In this document: one piece after another, positions 1 to 5,956 of the stretch
Position numbering within the stretch: position 1 is the first letter of the stretch
Layout of the letters: each line of letters opens with the position of its first letter
Source of the DNA: Acidobacteriaceae bacterium
GTDB taxonomy: Bacteria > Acidobacteriota > Terriglobia > Terriglobales > Acidobacteriaceae
DNA: 7,085 bases
NCBI GenBank assembly: GCA_030049955.1
Contig: JASIJX010000341.1
Location: 1 to 7,085 of the forward strand
Direction of reading: 5' to 3'
Notes under the pieces: model-generated
Database searches by the model: none
What the model was told of the DNA's origin: nothing
What the model saw: the letters and a program-made list of their open reading frames with translations, nothing else
Position numbers and translations under genes: made by a program

Positions 1-1734
1 CCGGTCCAAGCCGATTCGGAAACCATGATCGTACTCGGCTCCGCCACGCCGGTGCCGCTGGGTGAGTCGCCGCGACCGGTTACGGTGCTCCCCATAAAAC
101 CAATGGCGCTGGCGGCCGAGTCGCCGCAGGACATCTTGCGCCAGGACTCGGCGGTGTTTCTCCAGGAGCGCGGCGCCGGCGGCGGCCAGGCCGATATCGT
201 GCTCCAGGGCGGCAGCTTTGAGCAGACGCTGGTGCTGCTCAACGGCTTCCGCATCAATGACGCGCAGACTGCGCACCATAATCTTGATCTGCCTGTGCCG
301 ATGGAGGCGATGGATTCGATCGAGGTGCTGGAAGGTGCGGGCTCGACATTGCACGGAGTCGACGCGCTGAGCGGGGTGGTGGATTTTTTGACCGCCGCTC
401 CGGACCGCGACACTGTGCGGCTGCGCTTGGGCGAGGGCAGCTTTGAGGCCAACGAAGAATCGCTGCTCGCCGGCGCCGAGCATGGCAAGTGGAGCGGGCG
501 CGTGACCGCCGACCGCAATTTCTCCACGGGCTTCATGGCAGACCGTGATTACCGCAATGAGGACGCCTCCACAGAAATGTGGCACGGCGCCCGCCTTGGC
601 GTGACGGACATCCTGCTCGCGGGAAGCGACCGTTCGTTCGGCGCCAACCAGTTCTACGGCGATTACCCCTCCTGGGAGCGCACCAAGGGCTTCTTCGCGG
701 GCATCCGGCAGGAACTGGGCTCGCAAACCGTCGCCGCCTTTGCCTTTCGTCGCCACACCGATGAGTTCGTTCTCTTCCGCGACGATCCGGCGATCTACGA
801 GAACAACCATATCGATGGCTCGTGGCAGGCGATATTGCGGCACAATGTGACGGTTGAAAAAACGTCTGCGCTGCTCATGGGGCTCGAATCGGACGGCGAT
901 TCAATTCGCTCAAACAATCTCGGCATCCATGCGCGCAACCGCGGCGCGGGGTACATCGATCTCGACCTGCACCCGGAGAGCGGCCGCTGGACCTTCTCAG
1001 TGGGCGCGCGCGAGGAGATTTTCTCGGGCGGCCCGCTGGCGGTCTTCTCGCCGCAAATGGCCGGCAGCCTTCGCCTGGGCGAGCGCTGGAAGCTTCGCGC
1101 CAATGGCGGCTACGGCTTTCGGATTCCTACCTACACGGATCTCTATTACTCCGACCCGACAACCGTGGGCAATCCTAACCTGAAGCCGGAGTCGGCCTGG
1201 AGCGGAAATGCCGGCGCGGACTGGAATGCATCGAGCAAGCTAACGCTCTCGTTCGGTGGCTTCTATTCGCAGCAGCACGACACCATCGACTACGTGCGGG
1301 CTGTTTCGACGCAGCCCTGGGCGGCAGCGAACTTGAACGGGCTGCACTTTGCCGGCGCGGAATCAACGCTCCAGTGGATGCCAACGCGCAGCCAGACGGT
1401 GCGCGCCTCCTGGACGATGGTGCATGGCGCGCAGAGCGCGCTGCACGGCCTGCAATCGGTATACGTCTTCAACTACCCGGTGAACAATCTACAGGCGTCG
1501 TGGACTGCGGCGCTGGGCCATTCGTTTACGGTTGCCAATTTTGTACAGATCGCTCAGCGCTACCAACAAACCGTGTACCCCGTCTGGAACACAACGGTAA
1601 CGCATGACGCCGGCCGGCTGCGTCCATACCTGCGCCTGACCAACCTGAGCAACACGGGTTACCAGGAAATCAGCGGTGTGGCCATGCCGCCGCGAGCCAT
1701 CATGGGTGGCTTCGTTGTGCAGCTTGGCGAGTAG
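1..1734 (+). CDS. TonB-dependent outer-membrane receptor, 5' end outside window
   Basis: Outer-membrane active transporter powered by TonB/ExbB/ExbD. The frame is open to the left edge (PVQADSET precedes the first ATG at 25), and no signal peptide follows that ATG, so the true start lies upstream; 577 residues are visible. Numbering from the edge, a plug domain occupies about residues 30-140: it shows DILRQDSAVFLQERG, the QGG-x-FEQTLVLLNGFRIND block and IEVLEGAGSTLHGVDALSGVVDF, which are typical plug signatures. The rest alternates aromatic and polar residues as expected for a 22-strand beta-barrel, with the conserved FRIPTYTDLYY and NPNLKPE motifs near residues 375-395. The C terminus reads GGFVVQLGE and lacks the terminal aromatic residue usual for BAM-assembled barrels; a small tandem duplication lies exactly there. 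The substrate cannot be told: the plug recalls BtuB/siderophore-type receptors, but no neighbour supports either. The neighbouring gene is convergent. Confidence 0.9.
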   Translation, partial: PVQADSETMIVLGSATPVPLGESPRPVTVLPIKPMALAAESPQDILRQDSAVFLQERGAGGGQADIVLQGGSFEQTLVLLNGFRINDAQTAHHNLDLPVPMEAMDSIEVLEGAGSTLHGVDALSGVVDFLTAAPDRDTVRLRLGEGSFEANEESLLAGAEHGKWSGRVTADRNFSTGFMADRDYRNEDASTEMWHGARLGVTDILLAGSDRSFGANQFYGDYPSWERTKGFFAGIRQELGSQTVAAFAFRRHTDEFVLFRDDPAIYENNHIDGSWQAILRHNVTVEKTSALLMGLESDGDSIRSNNLGIHARNRGAGYIDLDLHPESGRWTFSVGAREEIFSGGPLAVFSPQMAGSLRLGERWKLRANGGYGFRIPTYTDLYYSDPTTVGNPNLKPESAWSGNAGADWNASSKLTLSFGGFYSQQHDTIDYVRAVSTQPWAAANLNGLHFAGAESTLQWMPTRSQTVRASWTMVHGAQSALHGLQSVYVFNYPVNNLQASWTAALGHSFTVANFVQIAQRYQQTVYPVWNTTVTHDAGRLRPYLRLTNLSNTGYQEISGVAMPPRAIMGGFVVQLGE

Positions 1735-1758
1735 GATCCAGCTTGGCGAGTACGGATC
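1720..1758. repeat. 19/20-bp tandem duplication over the receptor stop codon
   Basis: CAGCTTGGCGAGTAGGATC (1720-1738) is followed directly by a second copy (1739-1758) that differs only by one extra C at 1753. The first copy carries the TAG stop (1732-1734); in the second copy the extra C turns the same place into TAC. The two copies also create a weak GATCC/GGATC inverted repeat (1735-1739 and 1754-1758). It fills most of the 37-nt gap between the convergent genes, where no real terminator is visible. Confidence 0.85.
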
Positions 1759-1771
1759 GGTAATCGCGCAG

Positions 1772-2317
1772 TCAGTTCTTCAACTCCGGCGGAAGCGCGA
1801 GCAGCTTGCGTCCCTGCAGCTCTTCGCGCACGAGCGTAAGGCCAAGGATGCAGTGCTCGAAGCGGTCCGAGAGCCGCGCGAACAGAGGCGCTTCCTGCTT
1901 GTACTCGAATAAGTTGAACTGGCTGACGATGAAGTAGCTTTCCTTGCCGGCGCGGATCAGTTCCGCGAGGCTCGGATAGTGGTAGCGCAGCCGCCGGCTG
2001 GAACCGGTAGCCTCAGGGTACATGCCCGCGACAAACAGGGCATAGTCGCCGATGTGCTTGCGCAGCGCACGCTCGGCGTCGAACGAAGACGCGGGGCCAT
2101 TCACCGGATCGGAAGCGCTGATCATCTCTGACAGTTCCTTCAACGGACGGCCGGCCTCATCTCGCACGCAGTAAAGGTTCTCGATGTCGGAGAACTCGCA
2201 GAGCAGATGCGCCACATACCCCGTCATGTCAGGATCATTGAGGCCGAGTTTGCCTTCGTAGCTGTTTCGAACGGCCTGCTGGAAGAAACGTTCCAGTGGA
2301 TGAAGCTGCTCAGCCAT
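1772..2317 (-). CDS. Conserved-looking protein of unknown function, 181 aa
   Basis: I cannot name the family. The start (MAEQLHPLERFF) was chosen over an in-frame upstream ATG because GGGAGG lies 6 nt before it, and because the upstream extension (to 2479) is Arg/Ser-rich and low in recognisable structure. The protein has no signal peptide or membrane span, so it is probably cytoplasmic. It looks mainly helical: an N-terminal helix (residues 5-22), a segment TGYVAHLLCEFSDIENLY (32-49) and a charged loop (52-80). A distinctive block RKHIGDYALFVAGMYPE (86-102) is followed by YHYPSLAELIRAGKESYFI (112-130). The C-terminal helix covers LFARLSDRFEHCILGLTLVREEL (145-167). The HIGDYxLFxxGxYPE string has the look of a conserved motif and would be a good search seed. 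The gene is convergent with the receptor and downstream of the tal terminator, so it is probably its own transcription unit. Alternating charged and hydrophobic residues and GC-rich third positions support real coding. Confidence 0.75.
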   Translation of the reverse strand: MAEQLHPLERFFQQAVRNSYEGKLGLNDPDMTGYVAHLLCEFSDIENLYCVRDEAGRPLKELSEMISASDPVNGPASSFDAERALRKHIGDYALFVAGMYPEATGSSRRLRYHYPSLAELIRAGKESYFIVSQFNLFEYKQEAPLFARLSDRFEHCILGLTLVREELQGRKLLALPPELKN

Positions 2318-2382
2318 CACACACCTCCCGGAAGCGGAACCCAGGAGCGCTTGCGTCCCGAACGCTCTGCGATCAGACGCAT
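2317..2382 (-). CDS. Possible 21-aa upstream ORF coupled to the 181-aa gene
   Basis: A short ORF begins at the ATG at 2382, behind an AGGA (about 5 nt spacing), and ends in a TGA that shares bases with the next ATG (TGATG). This is the classic arrangement for translational coupling. The peptide is basic in its middle (ERSGRKRSW) and ends PLPGGV. The same frame stays open up to a GTG at 2550, which would give 77 residues. The part nearest the 181-aa gene (about 2317-2470) has coding-like third positions, whereas the distal part is AT-rich and has no ribosome site, so the longer version is less likely. The frame could be a chance opening: the last codons are built from the Shine-Dalgarno of the next gene. 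The function is unknown. Confidence 0.3.
   Translation of the reverse strand: MRLIAERSGRKRSWVPLPGGV
2324..2329 (-). promoter_or_regulatory. Shine-Dalgarno deciding the start of the 181-aa gene
   Basis: On the minus strand GGGAGG stands 6 nt before the ATG at 2317. No comparable site precedes the upstream in-frame ATG at 2479. Confidence 0.7.
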
Positions 2383-2499
2383 GCAATCCTGAGATGCCGC
2401 AGCGGCTGAGCGCGAGCAGCCGGCCAGGCTCGGCTGTTCCCTGTAAAGATCCACGCCGGGAAGCTGCCAGTCGGCCCATCTATTTGCTGTAACACTGAG

Positions 2500-2525
2500 A
2501 TTATCGAAATTGTTTCGCAGTGCAA
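2500..2525 (-). promoter_or_regulatory. Weak candidate promoter for the 181-aa gene
   Basis: Minus-strand TTGCAC (2520-2525) resembles a -35 box. GATAAT (2500-2505) matches TATAAT at 5 of 6, but the spacer is only 14 nt; TAATCT (2498-2503) gives a 16-nt spacer with a poorer match. The stretch 2485-2580 is clearly more AT-rich than its surroundings. If used, it would leave a leader of roughly 175 nt before the ATG at 2317. Confidence 0.22.
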
Positions 2526-2584
2526 GAGGAGCGGCGAAATTAGTTAGCACTGTCGCATTTTGAGTGCAAAATATCGCACATCAA

Positions 2585-2612
2585 AAGGGCAACCCGCTAG
2601 CGGATTGCCCTT
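2585..2612 (-). terminator. Intrinsic terminator after tal
   Basis: Arms AAGGGCAA (2585-2592) and TTGCCCTT (2605-2612) form an 8-bp stem. Inside it CCGC-TA-GCGG (2594-2603) can extend the pairing past one C/A mismatch. Read on the minus strand the hairpin is followed by a T run (CCCTTTTGA). It lies 23 nt after the tal stop codon, the right place to end that transcript. Confidence 0.82.
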
Positions 2613-2635
2613 GGTTCCCCGATCAAGCTCTGGAG

Positions 2636-3637
2636 TTATACCGACGCCGGCGCGCGCGATTCAAGCTCCGCCAGCCGCTTGGCCAGAAGCTGCTCCAGAT
2701 TCACCAGAGCCGCAGAGAAGCCTTCGATGCCTTCCTTCAGCTTGTCGTTGGCCATGCGATCCTTGGCGTGCATTGCGTCGAACGTCGTCTTGTCCATATT
2801 GATCTTTTCGATCTTGATGGCTTTGGCATGCTCGGGATCGAGCTTGCGCGGCAGCTCCCCCTGGACGCTTTCAAGCTCGCCCAGCAGATGCGGCGAGATG
2901 GTGAGCAGATCGCAGCCGGCCAGCTCCTTGATCTCGCCGATATTGCGGAAGCTTGCGCCCATCACCACTGTCTTGTAACCAAAATGCTTGAAGTAGTTGT
3001 AAATCCGCGTAACCGACTGCACGCCGGGATCGTCGGCGCCTTGGTAATCCTTGCCCGTGTCTTTCTTGTACCAGTCGAGAATGCGCCCGACGAAGGGCGA
3101 AATCAGCGTAGCGTCAGCCTCTGCTGCGGCAACCGCCTGGTGCATGCCAAAGAGCAGCGTCATGTTGCAGTGAATGCCCTCTTTCTCCAGCACCTCAACA
3201 GCGCGAACGCCCTCCCACGTGGAGGCAACTTTGATCAGCACGCGCTCACGGCCAATACCTTCCTTGCGGTACATTTCGATGATCTCCCGCCCTTGCTTAA
3301 TCGTCGCCTGCGTGTCGTAAGAAAGCCGGGCGTCTACTTCGGTAGACACGCGGCCGGGAATGATGGCTAGGATCTTTTTGCCGAAGGCCACAGCCAGCCG
3401 TTTGAAGGCCAGGTTGGCGACGTCCTTATCGCTCGCGCCGTCGCCCAGGTCGCGGTGCGCATCCTTCAGCACGCCGTCGACAATCGGCTGGTACTGCGGC
3501 ATCTGCGCCGCCGCGGTTATCAGTGAAGGATTCGTCGTGGCATCCTGCGGGCGGAATTGTTCCATCGCCTCGATGTCGCCGGTGTCGGCCACGACCGTGG
3601 TATAACTGCGCAATTGTTCCAACAGGTTCTGCGGCAT
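2636..3637 (-). CDS. tal: Transaldolase (TalB-type), 333 aa
   Basis: Transaldolase (EC 2.2.1.2) moves a dihydroxyacetone unit from sedoheptulose-7-phosphate to glyceraldehyde-3-phosphate in the non-oxidative pentose phosphate pathway, in the cytoplasm. The protein aligns by eye along its whole length with E. coli TalB (317 aa). Visible landmarks are [10 protein letters not shown] (Asp18, equivalent to TalB Asp17), the signature [10 protein letters not shown] (31-40, Asn36), [15 protein letters not shown] (Glu100, TalB Glu96) and [10 protein letters not shown] with the Schiff-base Lys136 (TalB Lys132). [12 protein letters not shown] (179-190) and [13 protein letters not shown] (224-236, phosphate-binding Ser/Arg) follow. 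The frame is open 46 codons further up, but the start at 3637 has GAGGAGGA just before it and matches the TalB N terminus; the extension is Pro/Ala/Arg-rich with no homology. The C terminus has about 13 extra, helical and charged residues ([17 protein letters not shown]). A terminator follows. The 225-bp gap upstream allows its own promoter, though none is clear. Confidence 0.97.
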   Translation of the reverse strand: MPQNLLEQLRSYTTVVADTGDIEAMEQFRPQDATTNPSLITAAAQMPQYQPIVDGVLKDAHRDLGDGASDKDVANLAFKRLAVAFGKKILAIIPGRVSTEVDARLSYDTQATIKQGREIIEMYRKEGIGRERVLIKVASTWEGVRAVEVLEKEGIHCNMTLLFGMHQAVAAAEADATLISPFVGRILDWYKKDTGKDYQGADDPGVQSVTRIYNYFKHFGYKTVVMGASFRNIGEIKELAGCDLLTISPHLLGELESVQGELPRKLDPEHAKAIKIEKINMDKTTFDAMHAKDRMANDKLKEGIEGFSAALVNLEQLLAKRLAELESRAPASV

Positions 3638-3862
3638 GATTCCTCCTCGGGGCATTGCGTGTGGCGGCGGGCTCGGCTTTGCAGGTTTTGCGTCGGCAGG
3701 GAAGTCCAGCTTGCCCGTTGCTCTCATCGCTAGTGTACTTCTTGATGAGATGCGGCGGGAAAATGCCGGTTGCATTAGAAAGCAGTTGGCCTTTCACGAG
3801 CAGCCGTTGCCACGCCACACCTATCCACATATTTTTCCACCAGCGCGGGGAAACACATGACT
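3638..3862. other. 225-bp gap between the FAH gene and tal
   Basis: No convincing gene. On the minus strand TCTAAT at about 3772-3777 resembles a -10 box, but nothing like a -35 stands 17 nt upstream. TCTCATC (3722-3728) and GATGAGA (3744-3750) could form a 7-bp stem with a 15-nt loop in the tal leader. No T-tailed hairpin follows the FAH stop, so read-through from the FAH gene into tal is possible. Confidence 0.4.
3641..3648 (-). promoter_or_regulatory. Strong Shine-Dalgarno of tal
   Basis: Minus-strand GAGGAGGA ends 3 nt before the ATG at 3637 (core AGGAG about 5-6 nt away). It decides this start over the longer open frame reaching 3775. Confidence 0.8.
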
Positions 3863-4705
3863 TCAGCTTTCATCCGGCGCCACGCAGTTGGTCAGGACTC
3901 CCAACCCTTCAATGCTCACCTCCACGCGGTCGCCTGCCCGGAGCGGCCCCACGCCAGAGGGAGTACCGGTGAGGATCAGGTCGCCTGGCTCCAGGGTGAA
4001 GGCCGCGGTGATTGCGCTGAGCAACTGCGGAATCGAAAAGATGAAATCAATCGTCGATCCCTGCTGGCGAAGCTCGCCGTTCACGCGCGTTTGGAGCGTG
4101 ACGCCGCGGTCGAGATCGAGCTCGTCAGAAACGAACGGACCCACAGGGCAAAAGGTGTCACAGCCTTTTGCACGCGCCCATTGGCCGTCCTTCTTCTGCA
4201 GGTCGCGCGCAGAGATATCGTTCGCAATCGTGCAGCCGCGGATCACAGCACGCCAGTCGGCATCGGCCGCGAGCTTGCGCGCGCGTTTGCCCACCACCAG
4301 CGCCAATTCGCCTTCGTAGTCCACGCGCTCGGCAATCCGCGGCAGCATCACCACTCCTGCCGGCGCAAGCAGCGACGAAGGCGGCTTAAAGAACAGCAAT
4401 GGTTCAGCCGGAACTTCGTTGCCCAGCTCGCGAGCGTGCTCGCGGTAGTTGCGTCCCACGCATACGATCTTTGACGGCGTAACCGGCGGCAGCAGCTCGG
4501 CCGCGCCAAGTGGCATCGGCTCAAAGCCGAAACTGAGCGAATCCGAGCTCCCGCCCGAGCTACCGTTCGATCGCGTGTGCTCGATCCGGAAGGCGAGATC
4601 TTCCTCAGGCGCTTTAGTTAAATCCACGATCCACGGCTGATTATCCCGGTCTTCAACCCTGCCGTAATATGTCAGTCCATCGAGGACAAACCGGCAATAC
4701 TTCAT
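3863..4705 (-). CDS. Fumarylacetoacetate hydrolase (FAH) family protein, 280 aa
   Basis: Cytosolic Mg2+/Mn2+-dependent enzyme of the FAH fold. Family members include acylpyruvases, oxaloacetate decarboxylases (FAHD1) and the homoprotocatechuate-pathway isomerase/decarboxylase (HpcE), all acting on beta-dicarbonyl acids. An N-terminal cap domain (1-42) is joined to the catalytic domain (about 72-280) by a Ser/Gly-rich stretch (45-60). The catalytic part shows [13 protein letters not shown] (83-95, with the His90/Glu93 pair expected by analogy to FAHD1). The metal ligands are Glu131 and Glu133 in [11 protein letters not shown] and Asp163 in [10 protein letters not shown]. The C-terminal GTPSGVGP (247-254) is also typical. 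All key residues are present, so it should be active. The exact substrate cannot be read from sequence, and no other aromatic-catabolism gene is nearby. The start has GGGAGGG just before it. It lies 24 nt after the fn3 lipoprotein gene, probably in one operon. Confidence 0.93.
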   Translation of the reverse strand: MKYCRFVLDGLTYYGRVEDRDNQPWIVDLTKAPEEDLAFRIEHTRSNGSSGGSSDSLSFGFEPMPLGAAELLPPVTPSKIVCVGRNYREHARELGNEVPAEPLLFFKPPSSLLAPAGVVMLPRIAERVDYEGELALVVGKRARKLAADADWRAVIRGCTIANDISARDLQKKDGQWARAKGCDTFCPVGPFVSDELDLDRGVTLQTRVNGELRQQGSTIDFIFSIPQLLSAITAAFTLEPGDLILTGTPSGVGPLRAGDRVEVSIEGLGVLTNCVAPDES

Positions 4706-4729
4706 GCACCCTCCCTGCTCGCAGAATTT

Positions 4730-5845
4730 CTACGGTTCCGGGACAGTCTCCTCTGCCGGCTCGGAGCGCGCACTTTCGCGGCCGTTCTGCCCGATGGCCG
4801 AAACTGCATAGTCGTAAGTGCGCCCGGGCTGCACGCTGGGATCATGAAAGCCTGGGCCCACAACCGGCTGGATGGGCAAGATTCGCTGCCATGGTCCGCC
4901 GCCTTCGCGACGGTATACGGCGTATCCAGCTATGTCGGCCTCGGTGCCGGGCTGCCAGCTCAGATCGATTGCCGGGCCAACGCCGTTTGCAGCGGGTGTA
5001 ACCACGGCAGCCAGGCCTGTTGGCACACCCGGCGGAAAAATATTTTCGGCGTCAATGCGCACAGGCGCCGAGAGCGGGCCATCCAGCTCCAGCGTCTTGC
5101 CGTTAACGCTCGCGCGGGTGATGCGCTGCGCGCGATATGCATAGGTTTCGCCAAAGCGAACTGAGTTGTCGAGTGCGCGACCGTGGACGCCGCTTTCTGG
5201 TACCAGCAAATTTACTTCCGTCGGCTCGGAGGGCGCAGGCAACGGGCCCTGTGTTTGCGGCTTGGCTGCCGGTGTAAGCAGCGTACGCTTGAGCCGTACC
5301 TGCGTGGGGAACGGCTGTGGTGGTCCGGGCGTCCAACTCAGGACCACGCCGTCTTTGCGAATCTCGACATCAAGTCCGTCGATGGGCGCGGGCGCTTCTC
5401 CGGCAAGCACAGTGGCTGCATTCGAAAGCCCGGCGGAGCGGCCGCGCCGGTTGAAGAGTTCAACGTGATACTCGAGTTCCCGCGGCGCTCCGGAGGAAAG
5501 CACGTGTGGCAGCGTTTCAGAGAATCTTCCCTCGGCGGCAGGAAGCAGATCGAGCGTAGCAGCCGTCGCACACTGCGTAGCTAAGCTCTCGCGGCGGCAG
5601 ATGCGCGCTGCAATCTGGCCCTTCAGCGCCACTTTGTCGGTGTCCCGGCGCGGCATGGTCCAGGTGAGTGTCACTTCATCGCCCGTGCGAACTGCCGCCA
5701 GATCGTCGACTGGATTGGGCAGCTTGAGCGAAGGCGGCTGCGGCGCCGCCGGCATCCCACAGCCGGCAAGCATAGCCGCTGTCGCCGCTGTGCCGGCCAG
5801 CAGAATTGCGCTGGCGGCGCGGCCCATTTTTTCCGCCCATTGCAT
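4730..5845 (-). CDS. Fibronectin type III-like lipoprotein, 371 aa
   Basis: Predicted membrane-anchored, periplasm- or surface-facing lipoprotein. A signal sequence with a basic n-region and Ala/Leu-rich core ends in the lipobox LAGC, with Cys29 as the lipidation site; MPAAPQPP then forms a Pro-rich tether. Three fn3-like beta-sandwiches follow: about 44-147 (VDDLAAVRTGDEVTLTWTMP to SAGLSNAATV), 155-265 (IDGLDVEIRKDGVVLSWTP to GPLSAPVRI) and 274-368 (VPTGLAAV, IDLSWQPGTEADIAGYAVYR, TYDYAVSAIGQNGRES). Each has the expected Trp in strand B and a Tyr near the end. Domain 1 has three Cys residues (83, 92 and the lipid Cys29 nearby). There is no catalytic motif, so a scaffold, adhesion or carbohydrate/protein-contact role is only inference. 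The ATG at 5827 (residue 7) is an alternative start with a better GCGGA ribosome site and would still give a full signal peptide. It probably shares a transcript with the FAH gene 24 nt downstream. Confidence 0.88.
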   Translation of the reverse strand: MQWAEKMGRAASAILLAGTAATAAMLAGCGMPAAPQPPSLKLPNPVDDLAAVRTGDEVTLTWTMPRRDTDKVALKGQIAARICRRESLATQCATAATLDLLPAAEGRFSETLPHVLSSGAPRELEYHVELFNRRGRSAGLSNAATVLAGEAPAPIDGLDVEIRKDGVVLSWTPGPPQPFPTQVRLKRTLLTPAAKPQTQGPLPAPSEPTEVNLLVPESGVHGRALDNSVRFGETYAYRAQRITRASVNGKTLELDGPLSAPVRIDAENIFPPGVPTGLAAVVTPAANGVGPAIDLSWQPGTEADIAGYAVYRREGGGPWQRILPIQPVVGPGFHDPSVQPGRTYDYAVSAIGQNGRESARSEPAEETVPEP

Positions 5846-5849
5846 TGGC

Positions 5850-5865
5850 TACAAGTTTACAAGTT
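5850..5865. repeat. Perfect 8-bp tandem repeat just upstream of the lipoprotein gene
   Basis: TACAAGTT occurs twice back to back (5850-5857, 5858-5865), 4 nt before the ATG at 5845. On the minus strand it reads AACTTGTA twice. It occupies the expected Shine-Dalgarno position for that ATG, where no purine-rich site is seen; it could be a regulatory direct repeat, or slippage. Confidence 0.7.
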
Positions 5866-5904
5866 AAAGGAGCGGCGCGTGCTCAGAACTCATGCCCTAA
5901 AAAT

Positions 5905-5922
5905 GGCCCGCCGAAGCGGGCC
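5905..5922 (-). terminator. Intrinsic terminator with cUUCGg tetraloop
   Basis: Arms GGCCCGC (5905-5911) and GCGGGCC (5916-5922) make a perfect 7-bp GC stem. On the minus strand the loop is TTCG closed by C-G, the extra-stable UUCG tetraloop, and the hairpin is followed by ATTTTTAG. It sits about 35 nt after the stop of the decayed paralogue and 60 nt before the lipoprotein start. It therefore ends the paralogue transcript and separates it from the lipoprotein/FAH unit. Confidence 0.88.
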
Positions 5923-5956
5923 GTCCAAGCTAATTGTGCGCGTTCCAAGCCGGGCT

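Larger units (their letters stand above)
2318..2584. other. Non-coding gap: leader of the 181-aa gene and AT-rich promoter zone
   Basis: No confident gene lies between 2317 and the tal stop at 2636. The left part (2318-2480) is GC-rich and, on the minus strand, can fold: CAGCCG and CGGCTG arms flank 8 nt at about 2429-2448, next to a GGCTG/CAGCC pair. This could be a structured leader or a small upstream ORF. The right part (2481-2584) is AT-rich and contains ATTTTG-AGTG-CAAAAT (2557-2572), a short inverted repeat that could be an operator half-pair or chance. I see no tRNA-like T-loop and no known riboswitch core. Confidence 0.4.

Noticed and set aside
854..1183. A 109-codon ORF inside the receptor gene
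   Set aside because: It lies in another frame of the receptor, is Arg/Ala/Ser-rich and has no motif.
2318..2479. 54-residue N-terminal extension of the 181-aa protein
   Set aside because: It has no ribosome site at 2479, a Ser/Arg/Gly composition unlike the body, and competes with the TGATG-linked frame.
2564..3370. A 268-codon plus-strand ORF
   Set aside because: It lies opposite the transaldolase gene, has no recognisable motif, and begins just before the tal terminator; tal has all its active-site residues, so this is a shadow frame of a GC-rich gene.
3638..3775. 46-residue N-terminal extension of transaldolase (possible targeting sequence)
   Set aside because: The strong GAGGAGGA site and the match to the TalB N terminus place the start at 3637; the extension is Pro/Ala/Arg-rich with no homology.
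3821..3841. Two DnaA-box-like 9-mers (CTATCCACA and TTTTCCACC) suggesting an origin
   Set aside because: Each has a mismatch to TTWTNCACA, there are only two, and no dnaA, dnaN, gyrase or AT-rich unwinding region is nearby.
3857..4474. A 205-codon plus-strand ORF
   Set aside because: It is antisense to the FAH-family gene, Arg/His/Ala-rich in composition, with no ribosome site and no domain.
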